Assembly: GCA_016720935.1 (NCBI GenBank)
Contig: JADKJP010000006.1
Location: 248,001-312,000, forward strand
From: Bacteroidota bacterium
GTDB taxonomy: Bacteria; Bacteroidota; Bacteroidia; AKYH767-A; 2013-40CM-41-45
Reading direction: 5' to 3'
DNA length: 64,000 nt
Positions 51,569 through 61,515 of this stretch are shown here, in pieces. The translations under genes were made by a program, and so were the position numbers. The notes below the pieces were generated by a model. It was not told where the DNA came from. It saw only the letters and a list, made by a program, of their open reading frames with translations, and made no database searches. How positions within the stretch are numbered: position 1 is the first letter of the stretch; every line of letters starts with the position of its first letter.

Positions 51569-52549
51569 CTAAACCAGATACATTACTTCCTTCACAGCCT
51601 TGATAACTCTGGCAGGATTTGGCAGGTATGCTTCAATCAGGGTAGGTGCATACGGTAATGGAACATCTCCGCCCATTACCCTTACAACAGGTGCGTCAAG
51701 ATAATCAAAAGCCCGTTTTTGAACCATAAACGCTATTTCACTGGCAATTGATGCCAATGGCCAGGATTCTTCTACAACAACCAGTCTGTTTGTCTTTTTT
51801 ACGGATTCGATAACAGTATTGTAATCGATTGGACGTACGCTTCTTAAATCAATGACTTCCGCATTGATGCTCTCTTTGGCCAGTTCCTCAGCTGCTTTCA
51901 ATGCTATTTTCATCATTTTGCCAAATGACACTATGGTCACATCGGTACCCACTTTTTTCACATCTGCCACACCAATTGGAATGAGATATTCTCCATCCGG
52001 AATCATGCCCTTGTCGCCATACATCTGTTCGCTTTCCATGAAAATGACTGGATCGTTATCACGGATGGATGACTTGAGCAATCCCTTTGCATCTGCAGGA
52101 TTTGAAGGGACCACCACTTTTAAACCCGGGCAGTTCGCATACCAGTTTTCAAAGGCTTGTGAGTGCTGAGAGCTCAGCATTCCGGCAGAAGCTGTAGGGC
52201 CACGGAAAACAATTGGAACAGTATACTGACCGCCGCTCATACTCATCATTTTTGCAGCGGAGTTAATAACCTGATCAATGGCAACAAGCGAGAAATTGAA
52301 GGTCATAAATTCGATGATCGGTCTCAGGCCATTCATTGCCGCACCAACACCAATTCCTGCAAAACCAAGTTCGGCAATTGGAGTATCGATCACACGTTTG
52401 GGTCCGAATTCATCCAGCATGCCCTGGCTTACTTTATAGGCTCCATTGTACTGAGCGACTTCTTCTCCCATTAAAAAAACACGTTCGTCACGACGCATTT
52501 CTTCGGTCATGGCTTCACGTAATGCTTCACGAAATTGAACTTCTCTCAT
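51569..52549 (-). CDS. pdhB: Pyruvate dehydrogenase E1 beta subunit
   Basis: A 326-residue transketolase-like beta subunit. It starts REVQFREALREAMTEEMRRD and has FLMGEEVAQYNGAYKVSQGM, VFRGPTASAGMLSSQHSQAF and the C-terminal GGDVPLPYAPTLIEAYLPNP, the usual PDH beta end. It needs an E1 alpha partner, which is not in the window. A small TPR gene lies 103 bases upstream on the same strand. Confidence 0.93.
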   Translation of the reverse strand: MREVQFREALREAMTEEMRRDERVFLMGEEVAQYNGAYKVSQGMLDEFGPKRVIDTPIAELGFAGIGVGAAMNGLRPIIEFMTFNFSLVAIDQVINSAAKMMSMSGGQYTVPIVFRGPTASAGMLSSQHSQAFENWYANCPGLKVVVPSNPADAKGLLKSSIRDNDPVIFMESEQMYGDKGMIPDGEYLIPIGVADVKKVGTDVTIVSFGKMMKIALKAAEELAKESINAEVIDLRSVRPIDYNTVIESVKKTNRLVVVEESWPLASIASEIAFMVQKRAFDYLDAPVVRVMGGDVPLPYAPTLIEAYLPNPARVIKAVKEVMYLV

Positions 52550-52632
52550 ATTTGGTCGTTTCTTCTGCGATCAATTTATCGGACCAGCGGAAATACCCGC
52601 TGACTGAGCTTTTATTAAAATTAACCGGGTTG

Positions 52633-52640
52633 CAAATGTA
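52633..52640 (-). promoter_or_regulatory. -7 box for pdhB
   Basis: Leftward TACATTTG in the gap between the TPR gene and pdhB, giving a leader of about 80 bases; no clear TTG. Confidence 0.45.
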
Positions 52641-52652
52641 GGAAAATCCCTT

Positions 52653-52982
52653 TCATTCCTCTTCTTCCGGATCCCCTTTGATCTGCTTTAGAGCAGTATC
52701 TAACTCGCTGAATGTGTGATGATTCTTTTGAGAGCGGGCCACAAGCATCCCTTTTTCATACACCGAAACAGCTTCTTCAGTGAGTTGGAGACTTTCATAA
52801 ACTTTTCCGAGCTGGTAATAAGCAGCCAGATAATCAGGGTCTTTTCTGTTGAGTTCAACCAGAATGGATTTAGCTTGCTGATAATCCTTTAACCGAATGT
52901 ATTCCAGGGATAAAGCATAGGATGTAAAAGAATCATCAGGATCCTCCTGCAGGTATCTTTTCAATAATTCAATTCTATCCAT
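52653..52982 (-). CDS. Small TPR protein
   Basis: A 109-residue cytoplasmic protein of about three tetratricopeptide repeats (DSFTSYALSLEYIRLKDYQQ, DYLAAYYQLGKVYESLQLTE, AVSVYEKGM) and an acidic end (KGDPEEEE). Probably a protein-binding adaptor; partner unknown. It is upstream of pdhB and divergent from etfB. Confidence 0.85.
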   Translation of the reverse strand: MDRIELLKRYLQEDPDDSFTSYALSLEYIRLKDYQQAKSILVELNRKDPDYLAAYYQLGKVYESLQLTEEAVSVYEKGMLVARSQKNHHTFSELDTALKQIKGDPEEEE

Positions 52983-53206
52983 GAGAGGTTATAAACAAGC
53001 TAATTTAGGGAGCATAATTTCTTTATCTTCGCGCCAAAATCAACAATTTTGGTCCTGGCGAAGATACAAAGACGGAGTTTGCGGAGCATCACATTTTCCG
53101 ATGCGTTTTTATCAGATGTCTTCAATCCGTTTCTTTTAATCCACATGTTTCCGACCGGGAAATTTTTAAATCACTCAAAGAATATTGCTATTAATCCGGA
53201 TAAATT

Positions 53207-53941
53207 ATGAAGATCTTAGTTTGTATCGCTAACGTTCCCGACACAACAGCGAAGATTAATTTTACACCTGACAACAAAGAATTTGTTTCGGCTGGTGTCA
53301 CATTTATTCTTAATCCATACGATGAAATTGCGCTTTCAAAAGCAGTCGACCTGACTGCAGGCGGAGGTTCTGTAACCGTTATTAATATAGGCGATGCAAG
53401 CACTGAACCAACCATTCGCAAAGCACTGGCGATCGGTGCAACCGATGCAGTGCGTATCAATGCCAAACCGCGTGATGGTTATTTTGTCGCAAGACAAATT
53501 GCTGATTATGTAAAAAAGAATCCTTTCGACCTGATCCTCTGTGGAAGAGAATCAAGTGATACCAATGGATCCTCTGTTCCTGCAATGATCGCGGAACTTC
53601 TGGACATTCCTTGTGTACTTTTTGCAAAAAGTCTGACAATCGATGGAAGCACTGCTACACTCGAACAGGAAATCGAAGGCGGGAAAGAAATTTTATCTGC
53701 TCCACTTCCTCTTGTTGCAGGAGCTTCAGAAGGAATGGCGGAATGGAAAATTCCGAATATGCGAGGCATCATGTCTGCACGGACAAAACCTCTCGTAGTG
53801 GTTGAGCCTATTGAAGTACCGCAGTATACCGCTGTTCAAAGTTATGATAAACCGGTTCCAAGGAGCTCAGTAAAAATGATTGCAGCTGAAGATGCGGCAA
53901 AACTTTTTGAAATGCTTCGCGAAGAGAAAAAAGTAATTTAA
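53207..53941 (+). CDS. etfB: Electron transfer flavoprotein beta subunit
   Basis: A 244-residue subunit that binds AMP and passes electrons from acyl-CoA dehydrogenases to the quinone pool. It has KILVCIANVPDTTAKINFTP, LNPYDEIALSKAVDL and the signature LPLVAGASEGMAEWKIPNMR with IMSARTKPL. It lies 38 bases before etfA. ETF could serve fatty-acid or phenylacetate breakdown. Confidence 0.95.
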   Translation: MKILVCIANVPDTTAKINFTPDNKEFVSAGVTFILNPYDEIALSKAVDLTAGGGSVTVINIGDASTEPTIRKALAIGATDAVRINAKPRDGYFVARQIADYVKKNPFDLILCGRESSDTNGSSVPAMIAELLDIPCVLFAKSLTIDGSTATLEQEIEGGKEILSAPLPLVAGASEGMAEWKIPNMRGIMSARTKPLVVVEPIEVPQYTAVQSYDKPVPRSSVKMIAAEDAAKLFEMLREEKKVI

Positions 53942-53979
53942 TCAGACCTTTCAATTTACACTACCAAAAGAATCACAAT

Positions 53980-54960
53980 ATGTCAGTTCTTGTTTATTTA
54001 GAAAATATTGAGGGAAAATTCAAGAAATCTACTTTTGAAGTAATTTCATTTGCATCAGCTATCGCGCAAAAACAAAATCTTCCGCTCGTTGCACTTTCTA
54101 TTGGTGAAGTGTCGGATGAAGAACTCGGGAAGGCCGGTAAATACGGCGTTTCAAAAATTCTGAAAGCGGGTGGAGACAATCTGAAATCCATGAATGTTCA
54201 GTCTTATGCAACCGTGATTGCCCAGGCAGCTAAAGCCGAAAACGCGAAAGTGGTTGTTATGTCTGCAAGTTTTTCCGGTAAGGGAATCGCTCCTCGTGTA
54301 GCGATAAAACTTGATGCCGGTCTGGCTGATAATGTAATTGACCTTCCAGTTATGGATGGAAAATTCCTGGTAAAAAAAGGTGCCTATTCAGGTAAGGCTT
54401 TTGCTTTCGTTGAAATTACTTCTGATGTGAAAGTCATCAGCATGATTCCGAATTCATATAAGGTTATAGAGACTCCTGCTTCTCCCTCCATTTCGGTTTT
54501 TGAAACTCAATTGGGTGCAAAAGATCTCGCGGTTACTGTGAAAGAAACCAAAAGATCAACAGATAAAGTATCCCTTCCGGATGCGGAATTGGTTGTATCG
54601 GCAGGCCGGGGAATGAAAGGTCCTGAGAACTGGGGAATGATAGAAGAACTTGCCAATGTCCTGGGTGCTGCAACCGCTTGTAGTAAACCTGTTTCTGATG
54701 CAGGCTGGAGACCTCATTCCGAACACGTAGGTCAGACAGGAATCGCGATCAGCCCGAACTTGTACATTGCTATTGGAATATCTGGTGCAATTCAGCACCT
54801 TGCAGGAGTTAGCAGCTCAAAAGTAATTGTTGTGGTCAATAAAGATCCGGAAGCTCCGTTTTTCAAAGCGGCAGATTATGGTATTGTTGGCGATGCTTTT
54901 GAAATAGTGCCTCAGTTGATTGCCGCAGCTAAGGCATTTAAGTCCAGCCAAAACGGTTAA
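53980..54960 (+). CDS. etfA: Electron transfer flavoprotein alpha subunit
   Basis: A 326-residue FAD-binding partner of EtfB. The C-terminal FAD domain shows VVSAGRGMKGPENWGMIEEL, PVSDAGWRPHSEHVGQTGIA, GISGAIQHLAGVSSSKVIVV and NKDPEAPFFKAADYGIVGD, all family hallmarks. No stop or shift interrupts it. Confidence 0.96.
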   Translation: MSVLVYLENIEGKFKKSTFEVISFASAIAQKQNLPLVALSIGEVSDEELGKAGKYGVSKILKAGGDNLKSMNVQSYATVIAQAAKAENAKVVVMSASFSGKGIAPRVAIKLDAGLADNVIDLPVMDGKFLVKKGAYSGKAFAFVEITSDVKVISMIPNSYKVIETPASPSISVFETQLGAKDLAVTVKETKRSTDKVSLPDAELVVSAGRGMKGPENWGMIEELANVLGAATACSKPVSDAGWRPHSEHVGQTGIAISPNLYIAIGISGAIQHLAGVSSSKVIVVVNKDPEAPFFKAADYGIVGDAFEIVPQLIAAAKAFKSSQNG

Positions 54961-55041
54961 ATTAATAGTAAGCGAAACAATATTTTTTTATTTTCGATAA
55001 AGAAACGGATTAGGACGGAAGCCAGGTTCCCGGAATTGAAT

Positions 55042-55647
55042 ATGAAAAAGATTAAACTTGAAATTATTGGCCTCTCTTACAGCCAGACTCAATCCGGTGC
55101 TTATGCACTCGTACTTGGTGAAGAAAAAGGGAAACGCAGACTGCCGATTATCATTGGTGCTTTTGAAGCTCAGGCAATTGCCATTGAGCTTGAAAATATG
55201 ACACCAACCCGTCCCTTAACGCATGATCTTTTCAAAAGCCTGGCTCAGTCTTTTGATATCGAAGTGGAGGAAGTAATCATTTTCAATCTCCTCGAAGGAG
55301 TTTTCTATGCAAAACTTGTTTGCAATAATGGCGACAAGAAAATGGAAATTGATGCACGCACAAGTGATGCAATCGCCATAGCCGTGAGGTTTGGTTGTCC
55401 GATTTATACCTACGAATTCATTCTGTCTACTGCCGGTATTGTACTTGAAGAAAATGCTCCTATTGAAGGAATCGAAGAGCATGTTGAAAAACAAGTGCCG
55501 ACTTCAGCTACAAAATTATCGGAAAATGAATTGTCAACAGCGAGCACTGATGAGCTTAAAGAGATGCTGAAAAAAGCCCTCGACGAAGAAGCCTATGAAC
55601 GTGCTTCCCGTATCCGCGACGAACTGAACAAGAGAAAGAGTAATTGA
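55042..55647 (+). CDS. Bifunctional nuclease (BFN/DUF151) with UVR motif
   Basis: A 201-residue protein: BFN domain about 1-140 (LVLGEEKGKRRLPIIIGAFE, IDARTSDAIAIAVRFGCPIY) followed by a C-terminal UVR motif (ELKEMLKKALDEEAYERASR) like that of UvrB/UvrC/ClpATPases. The biochemical role of bacterial DUF151 proteins is unclear. ATG 55042 is preferred over a TTG two codons earlier. It follows etfA by 81 bases. Confidence 0.88.
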   Translation: MKKIKLEIIGLSYSQTQSGAYALVLGEEKGKRRLPIIIGAFEAQAIAIELENMTPTRPLTHDLFKSLAQSFDIEVEEVIIFNLLEGVFYAKLVCNNGDKKMEIDARTSDAIAIAVRFGCPIYTYEFILSTAGIVLEENAPIEGIEEHVEKQVPTSATKLSENELSTASTDELKEMLKKALDEEAYERASRIRDELNKRKSN

Positions 55648-55673
55648 TTTTTTTGGCGAGACTTGATTAAATA

Positions 55674-55715
55674 GGATACCAGGCACTTAGTACCAGGTAT
55701 CAGTTACCAAGTGTT
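55674..55715 (+). repeat. 7-bp period tract (TACC words)
   Basis: GGATACC, AGGCACT, TAGTACC, AGGTATC, AGTTACC and AAGTGTT in one phase, after the nuclease gene. Confidence 0.65.
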
Positions 55716-55742
55716 TGATTTTGTTTTTCGTATTCTCACGCC

Positions 55743-55777
55743 CAAACTTCAAACCTCAGACTTCGAACCCGAAACCA
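55743..55777 (+). repeat. 7-bp period tract (CAAACTT-type words)
   Basis: CAAACTT, CAAACCT, CAGACTT, CGAACCC and GAAACCA in phase, ending 2 bases from the stop codon of the leftward transporter gene. Confidence 0.75.
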
Positions 55778-55779
55778 AA

Positions 55780-57018
55780 TTAGTGTTTAACCGCCACCAT
55801 CGCCGGTTTGTGGTCGTATTTGAACATGAATGGGAACAGGATTCCTAACACAAGTGCATAAGCGGAAAATGCGAACCAGATATTTGGCCAGTTACTGATG
55901 CCGTCTACTGTGTAATGATCCACAACCAAACCACTGCAGTATCCTCCAATCATTGCACCAAGTCCATTGGTCATGAACATGAATAATCCCTGTGCACTTG
56001 CACGGATATTCGATGCGACTTCCTGTTCGACAAATAGTGATCCTGAAATATTGAAAAAGTCAAAAGCCATTCCGTAGATGATCATGGACAAAACGAGCAA
56101 TGGCAATCCGGTTCCGGGATCTCCTATGGCGAATAAACCAAACCGGAAAACCCATGCAAAAATACTGATGAGCATTACCTTCTTGATGCCAAACTTGTGA
56201 AGGAAGAATGGGATAGTCAGGATAAAGAGAGTTTCCGAAATCTGTGAAATGGAAAGCAAAAGTATCGGATGCCTTACTCCAAAGGAATCAGGATGTGTTG
56301 TTTTAAAACTTTCCAGGAAAGAGCCTCCGAATGCATTGGTGATTTGGAGAGCCGCGCCAAGAAACATAGCAAAGAGGAAAAAAATAAACATCTTTCTTTG
56401 CTTCAGCAAAACAAATGCATCAAGTCCAAGTGAAACGAAGATTGATTTTTCTTTTACTGATTTTACCGGTTTACATTGAGGAATGGTAAATGAGTACAAT
56501 CCTAAAACCAGTGCTGAAACACTGCTAAAAATCAATTGCATATTGTTGGATTTCCAGCCGAAGAGATCTACTGTCCACATCGCTACAATGAATCCTATTG
56601 TTCCCCATACACGAATAGGAGGGAAGTCTTTTACGATATTGTAATTACTTTCTTCCAGTACAATGTAAGACACTGTATTATTCAACGCGATGGTTGGCAT
56701 GTAAAACATGGAATTGAGCAACATCGCCCAGAAAAATAAATTCGGATCGCTGATGGTGGAAGCCCAAAATAACATACCGGCACCAACAAGATGACAAAGT
56801 CCTAAAACACGTTCCGCATTCAGCCATTTATCAGCAATAATTCCCATGATAGCAGGCATAAACAAGGATGCTATACCCAGGGTGGAAAATACAGCTCCGA
56901 TTTGTTCTCCGCTGAAATGTAGTGTCCCCCACAGGTATCCGCCAATTGAAATCAGCCAAGACCCCCAGACAAAAAATTGCAGAAAATTCAACACTATCAA
57001 ACGGAACCTGATGCTCAT
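55780..57018 (-). CDS. Nucleoside:H+ symporter-like MFS transporter
   Basis: A 412-residue inner-membrane transporter with about 12 helices, of the NupG/nucleoside permease group (start LIVLNFLQFFVWGSWLISIG, then MPAIMGIIADKWLNAERVLG and GAMIGGYCSGLVVDHYTVDG near the end). It probably imports nucleosides, which fits the divergent thyA-folA pair next to it. Substrate range cannot be read from the sequence. Confidence 0.86.
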   Translation of the reverse strand: MSIRFRLIVLNFLQFFVWGSWLISIGGYLWGTLHFSGEQIGAVFSTLGIASLFMPAIMGIIADKWLNAERVLGLCHLVGAGMLFWASTISDPNLFFWAMLLNSMFYMPTIALNNTVSYIVLEESNYNIVKDFPPIRVWGTIGFIVAMWTVDLFGWKSNNMQLIFSSVSALVLGLYSFTIPQCKPVKSVKEKSIFVSLGLDAFVLLKQRKMFIFFLFAMFLGAALQITNAFGGSFLESFKTTHPDSFGVRHPILLLSISQISETLFILTIPFFLHKFGIKKVMLISIFAWVFRFGLFAIGDPGTGLPLLVLSMIIYGMAFDFFNISGSLFVEQEVASNIRASAQGLFMFMTNGLGAMIGGYCSGLVVDHYTVDGISNWPNIWFAFSAYALVLGILFPFMFKYDHKPAMVAVKH

Positions 57019-57044
57019 ATAGTTTTATTTGAAGGATTCAGAAC

Positions 57045-57076
57045 GAAAGATAAGTGAAAAGTCCTTGAATTTACAA
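57045..57076 (-). promoter_or_regulatory. Promoter of the nucleoside transporter
   Basis: Leftward TTG (57074-57076), a 21-base spacer and TATCTTTC (57045-57052), one base off consensus. Confidence 0.6.
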
Positions 57077-57166
57077 ACTTGTTTTTTTCAACAAGATAAG
57101 GGGGTTGTCAACACTGCGGAAATCGTAGACTTTTTCGGTTAACTTTACAGCATCAACAGATTTTAG

Positions 57167-57961
57167 ATGAAACAATACCACGAACTGCTTCGCCATGTGA
57201 TGGAACATGGTGTCGATAAAAGTGACCGGACCGGTACAGGAACCAGGAGCGTCTTCGGATACCAGATGCGTTTTGATTTGCAGAAAGGTTTTCCTTTACT
57301 CACAACAAAAAAGCTCCATACGAAATCGATATTTCATGAACTCCTTTGGTTTTTAAAAGGAGAAACCAATACCCGTTACCTGAAAGAAAATGGTGTCTCC
57401 ATCTGGGACGAATGGGCTGACGAAAATGGAAATCTCGGTCCGGTCTATGGTTCACAGTGGAGAAGCTGGCCAACACCCGATGGCGGACATATTGATCAGA
57501 TCACTCAAGTGATTGATCAAATAAAAAAGAATCCTGATTCAAGGAGATTGATTGTCAGCGCATGGAACGTTGCCGAAATCAACAAAATGAAATTACCACC
57601 CTGTCACGCATTTTTTCAATTTTATGTCAGTGACGGAAAGTTATCGTGTCAGTTGTACCAAAGAAGCGCGGATATCTTTCTGGGTGTTCCATTTAATATT
57701 GCTTCCTATGCCGCGCTGACAATGATGGTTGCTCAGGTTTGTGACCTTCAGCCCGGTGATTTCGTACACACCTTTGGGGATGCTCATATTTATTCCAATC
57801 ATTTCGAGCAGGTAGCTTTACAATTATCCCGCGACTTCAGACCATTGCCGGTGCTCAAACTTAATCCGGCCGTAAAAAATATTTTTGATTTCAAATTCGA
57901 AGACCTTGTGATCGAAAATTACGATCCTCATCCACATATCAAGGCGGCAGTAGCGGTTTAA
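57167..57961 (+). CDS. thyA: Thymidylate synthase
   Basis: A 264-residue enzyme that methylates dUMP to dTMP using methylene-tetrahydrofolate. Visible are [31 protein letters not shown], the catalytic Cys in [31 protein letters not shown] and the C-terminal [10 protein letters not shown]. 38 bases ahead of folA, whose product regenerates the folate. Confidence 0.97.
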   Translation: MKQYHELLRHVMEHGVDKSDRTGTGTRSVFGYQMRFDLQKGFPLLTTKKLHTKSIFHELLWFLKGETNTRYLKENGVSIWDEWADENGNLGPVYGSQWRSWPTPDGGHIDQITQVIDQIKKNPDSRRLIVSAWNVAEINKMKLPPCHAFFQFYVSDGKLSCQLYQRSADIFLGVPFNIASYAALTMMVAQVCDLQPGDFVHTFGDAHIYSNHFEQVALQLSRDFRPLPVLKLNPAVKNIFDFKFEDLVIENYDPHPHIKAAVAV

Positions 57962-57999
57962 TTTTACTCTTCGAATCAGCAATAAGATCTATTTTATCC

Positions 58000-58491
58000 A
58001 TGACGATTTCCATCATAGTTGCCCTGTCAGAAAATAATGTTGTTGGCATCAATAACCAGCTCCCATGGAAACTCAGCGCGGATCTGAAACGGGTTCGCGG
58101 TTTAACCATGGGTCATCACATCATCATGGGTAGAAAAACGTATGAGAGTATTGGAAGACCTCTTCCGGGCAGAGTGAATGTAGTCATCACCCGAAATACT
58201 GATTTTAAGGCTGATGGTTGCATCATCGTAAGCTCTCTCATTGAAGCATTGAAGATTTCGAAATCGGATCCCGAAGTGTTTATTTTTGGCGGAGGAGAAA
58301 TTTTCCGTGAAGCCTTACCTCAGGTTTCAAAAATATACATGACAAAAGTACATCACAGCCTTGAAGGGGATACTCATTTCCCAATCTTGAATTCTCAGGA
58401 ATGGAAAGAACTTGAACGTACAGAATTCAAAGCAGACGAAAAAAATGAATACGACTATTCTTTCCTCACACTCGAACGAAAAAGTAATTGA
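58000..58491 (+). CDS. folA: Dihydrofolate reductase
   Basis: A 163-residue NADPH enzyme recycling dihydrofolate made by ThyA. Motifs: TISIIVALSENNVVGINNQL, PWKLSADLKR (acidic active-site region), IIMGRKTYESIGRPLPGR and FIFGGGEIFREALP. Second gene of thyA-folA, followed by a terminator. Confidence 0.96.
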   Translation: MTISIIVALSENNVVGINNQLPWKLSADLKRVRGLTMGHHIIMGRKTYESIGRPLPGRVNVVITRNTDFKADGCIIVSSLIEALKISKSDPEVFIFGGGEIFREALPQVSKIYMTKVHHSLEGDTHFPILNSQEWKELERTEFKADEKNEYDYSFLTLERKSN

Positions 58492-58516
58492 AATCGATCC
58501 TTAAAATATTACACAT

Positions 58517-58547
58517 AAAAAAACCTTCCATAGTGGAAGGTTTTTTT
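58517..58547. terminator. Bidirectional terminator, folA / hppA
   Basis: An A-run, stem ACCTTCCA with TGGAAGGT around TAG, then seven T's. Confidence 0.92.
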
Positions 58548-58550
58548 ATG

Positions 58551-58587
58551 CATGGTATTTTTACATGGTACCTAATACCTAATACCA
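58551..58587 (+). repeat. Short 7-bp tract (CATGGTA/CCTAATA words)
   Basis: CATGGTA, a 6-base step, CATGGTA, CCTAATA x2 and CCATTTA; it touches the hppA stop codon. Confidence 0.6.
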
Positions 58588-58588
58588 T

Positions 58589-61294
58589 TTATTTCTTACA
58601 GCATTCTTTCTCTTTCCCTTCGCAATTCATTCCATTGGCTTTGCATTTCTCCATGCATTCTTTGGAACAGCCCATAGAACAATCGTGATTTGCTTCTTGC
58701 ATTTTGCAGCAGGAACTGCCCATTGATGGACACGCTTTTCCGTTTCCACATTCAATGCCTTTTTCTTTACAGGCTTTCATGCAGGCTTCTGAACATGCTC
58801 CATCTCCTTTGCAATCCATGCCTTTCATTTTGCACTGTTCCATACAGGCATGATCACAGCCTTTTGCGCAATCGTGTCCACCGCCCATCTGGCAATGACC
58901 CATTCCCATTCCGGAACATTTCATGCCGGCTTCGTGACGAATGGTACACATACCATTTTCCATCTTGATGCAATCCGCGCTGTCACATTTGCCTTCAGCC
59001 ATCCATTGAGCGCAGGTAGCGGAATCAACAAGGCAATTGCCTGCAGAATCCATCGTACAGCCCATGCCTGCACCCATCATGCATTCCATATTCTCACCGC
59101 CTTTGCAACAGTCTTTTCCCATCATGCCACCCTCTGCATCTCCGGGATGCAATGCAATCAACGGAGCAATGGTAAGACCTACAAGAGAAGATAATTTAAT
59201 AAGGATATTCATGGATGGACCTGAAGTGTCTTTGAACGGATCACCAACAGTATCTCCAACAACAGCGGCTTTGTGAGGTTCTGATTTTTTGTAATATGTT
59301 TCACCATTGATTTCAACACCTTTTTCAAAAGATTTTTTAGCGTTGTCCCAAGCACCACCGGCATTGTTCTGGAAAATTGCCCAAAGCACACCACTCACTG
59401 TGACACCTGCCATGTAAGCACCAAGTGCTTCAGCGCCCATCACCAAACCGATGATGATTGGAGTGACAATCGTAATGATACCCGGAAGAATCATTTCACG
59501 CAATGCAGCTTTCGTAGAAATCTCAACACAACGGCTGTAGTCCGGTTTTCCTGTTCCTTCCATGATTCCAGGAATTTCGCGGAACTGGCGACGAACTTCA
59601 TTCACCATATCCATGGCCGCTTTACCAACGGAATTCATTGCAAGCGCGGAGAACACAACCGGAACCATTCCACCGATAAACAAAGCTGCCAGAACTTTCG
59701 CGTCGAAAATGTTGATTCCCTGAATTCCGGTAAGAGTGACATATGCTGCAAATAATGCAAGCGCAGTAAGTGCCGCGGATGCAATTGCAAATCCTTTACC
59801 AATGGCTGCTGTTGTATTTCCAACTGAATCGAGGATATCTGTTTTCTCACGTACTTCTGCAGGTAGTTCACTCATCTCTGCGATACCACCAGCGTTGTCA
59901 GCGATCGGTCCGAAAGCATCAATCGCAAGTTGCATAGCTGTTGTCGCCATCATCGCAGAAGCCGCGATACCTACACCATAGAAACCTGCAAGTGTATAAG
60001 CACCCCAGATAGCACCGGCGAATAAAATTACCGGTAATGCAGTTGACATCATTCCTGTGCCAAGACCTGCAATGATATTGGTGGCGGCACCGGTTGCTGA
60101 TTTTTGAACGATAGACATAACCGGTCTTTTACCAAGTCCGGTGAAATATTCTGTGATATAAGAAATGGCTGCTCCAACAAACATCCCGATACATACTGCC
60201 CAGAATACATTCATTGAAGAAGTAGTAAGATCGCTGAATTGTCCTGCATGGAAAATACTCATTGTAATTGTTGCAGGAAGCATCATCTGAATGAGGAAAT
60301 AAGATGCTACAAGAGCAAGCAAAATTGAAAACCAGTTACCACGGTTCAACGCTTTTTGAACGGAATCAGTATTCGCCTTATCAGTGTCTTTTACATTTAC
60401 AAGGAATGAACCGAATATTGAAGCGATCACTCCAAAACCTGCAATTGCAAGAGGCAGCAAAATCGGACCGATGCCACCAAATGCATCATCAATTCCACCC
60501 ATATCACGAATGATATAATTACCCAATACCATGGATGCGAGTACAGTCGCGACATATGAACCGAATAAATCGGCGCCCATCCCGGCAACATCACCAACGT
60601 TATCGCCAACGTTATCGGCGATAGTGGCAGGATTACGTGGATCATCTTCAGGAATACCTGCTTCAACTTTACCAACAAGATCAGCACCCACGTCAGCAGC
60701 TTTTGTGTAGATACCACCGCCCACACGCGCAAACAACGCGATGGATTCAGCTCCTACAGAAAATCCTGCCAGTACTTCCAATACTCTTGTCATATGCTGG
60801 TAGCCATCCATATGTCCTCCCATGAAAAACTGGAAAAGGAAAATGAACAAAAGGCTCAGACCTAATACTGCGAGACCAGCAACACCAAGTCCCATCACCA
60901 GACCTCCATTGAAAGAAACCTTTAGTGCTTTTGCGAGTGAAGTACGCGCAGCTTGTGTTGTGCGCACATTCGCTTTCGTTGCGATACGCATCCCGCTGAA
61001 TCCTGCAATCGCGCTGAAAAAGCAACCCAATACAAAGGATACAACGATTAGTATATGTGAATCAGGTACAATCTGAGAAAGGATGCCCAGGCCGGTTCCT
61101 GCCAACACCATGTAAATGGCCAGGATTCTGTATTCTGATTTTAAAAAGGCCATTGCGCCTTCAGCGATTGCTGATGCAATGCCTTGCATTTTTGAATCAC
61201 CGGCATCTTGTTTTACAACCCATGCTGATTTCACAAACATGAACAGCAACCCGATGAGGCCCAATACCGGTATTACATAAATGAAATTTTCCAT
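58589..61294 (-). CDS. hppA: Membrane-bound pyrophosphatase with long Cys/Met-rich tail
   Basis: A 901-residue protein. Residues 1-715 form a normal 16-helix ion-pumping pyrophosphatase: the pyrophosphate site has [20 protein letters not shown] then [20 protein letters not shown], plus [34 protein letters not shown] has Ala at the position marking potassium-dependent enzymes. H+ or Na+ pumping is not settled. Residues 716-901 are a tail with about 30 Cys and 23 Met, including three repeats like [15 protein letters not shown] 61294 ([12 protein letters not shown]) is the start, 18 bases after the predicted transcript start. Confidence 0.93.
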   Translation of the reverse strand: MENFIYVIPVLGLIGLLFMFVKSAWVVKQDAGDSKMQGIASAIAEGAMAFLKSEYRILAIYMVLAGTGLGILSQIVPDSHILIVVSFVLGCFFSAIAGFSGMRIATKANVRTTQAARTSLAKALKVSFNGGLVMGLGVAGLAVLGLSLLFIFLFQFFMGGHMDGYQHMTRVLEVLAGFSVGAESIALFARVGGGIYTKAADVGADLVGKVEAGIPEDDPRNPATIADNVGDNVGDVAGMGADLFGSYVATVLASMVLGNYIIRDMGGIDDAFGGIGPILLPLAIAGFGVIASIFGSFLVNVKDTDKANTDSVQKALNRGNWFSILLALVASYFLIQMMLPATITMSIFHAGQFSDLTTSSMNVFWAVCIGMFVGAAISYITEYFTGLGKRPVMSIVQKSATGAATNIIAGLGTGMMSTALPVILFAGAIWGAYTLAGFYGVGIAASAMMATTAMQLAIDAFGPIADNAGGIAEMSELPAEVREKTDILDSVGNTTAAIGKGFAIASAALTALALFAAYVTLTGIQGINIFDAKVLAALFIGGMVPVVFSALAMNSVGKAAMDMVNEVRRQFREIPGIMEGTGKPDYSRCVEISTKAALREMILPGIITIVTPIIIGLVMGAEALGAYMAGVTVSGVLWAIFQNNAGGAWDNAKKSFEKGVEINGETYYKKSEPHKAAVVGDTVGDPFKDTSGPSMNILIKLSSLVGLTIAPLIALHPGDAEGGMMGKDCCKGGENMECMMGAGMGCTMDSAGNCLVDSATCAQWMAEGKCDSADCIKMENGMCTIRHEAGMKCSGMGMGHCQMGGGHDCAKGCDHACMEQCKMKGMDCKGDGACSEACMKACKEKGIECGNGKACPSMGSSCCKMQEANHDCSMGCSKECMEKCKANGMNCEGKEKECCKK
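58592..59149 (-). other. Cys/Met-rich C-terminal domain of the pyrophosphatase
   Basis: A 186-residue extension, in frame and without a stop, after the last membrane helix. A first half with Met/Gly/Cys ([31 protein letters not shown]) is followed by three units of the form C-x3-C-x3-CM-x2-CK-x2-G-[MI]-x-C (ending GMDC, GIEC and GMNC), then KECCKK. This looks like a metal-binding module. If the termini face the periplasm, as the 16-helix topology suggests, the tail is periplasmic. Confidence 0.8.
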
Positions 61295-61318
61295 ATCAAT
61301 CTGATTTTTCGAGGGCTG

Positions 61319-61348
61319 CAAAGGTAAACGAAACCCTTAAAAATGCAA
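61319..61348 (-). promoter_or_regulatory. Promoter of hppA
   Basis: Leftward TTG (61346-61348), a 19-base spacer and TACCTTTG (61319-61326), a full consensus match. Confidence 0.85.
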
Positions 61349-61426
61349 ATTCTGAAGAGATTTTGAAGAAAATGCCCTTTCAGGCATTTATAAGCTTGGT
61401 TTCAACGTAAAATGAATCAAAATTCA

Positions 61427-61464
61427 AACAGCCACTCTTTATCTTAAGTGAAAGAGTGGCTGTT
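61427..61464 (-). terminator. Terminator of the lysyl-oxidase-like gene
   Basis: A perfect 14-bp stem AACAGCCACTCTTT with AAAGAGTGGCTGTT around a 10-base loop; the leftward strand continues TTGAATTTTG. 51 bases after the stop at 61516. Confidence 0.72.
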
Positions 61465-61515
61465 CAAAATGCATTTGGCGAAATATTCCCTGGAAATCAG
61501 GGATCCGCTCTAATA

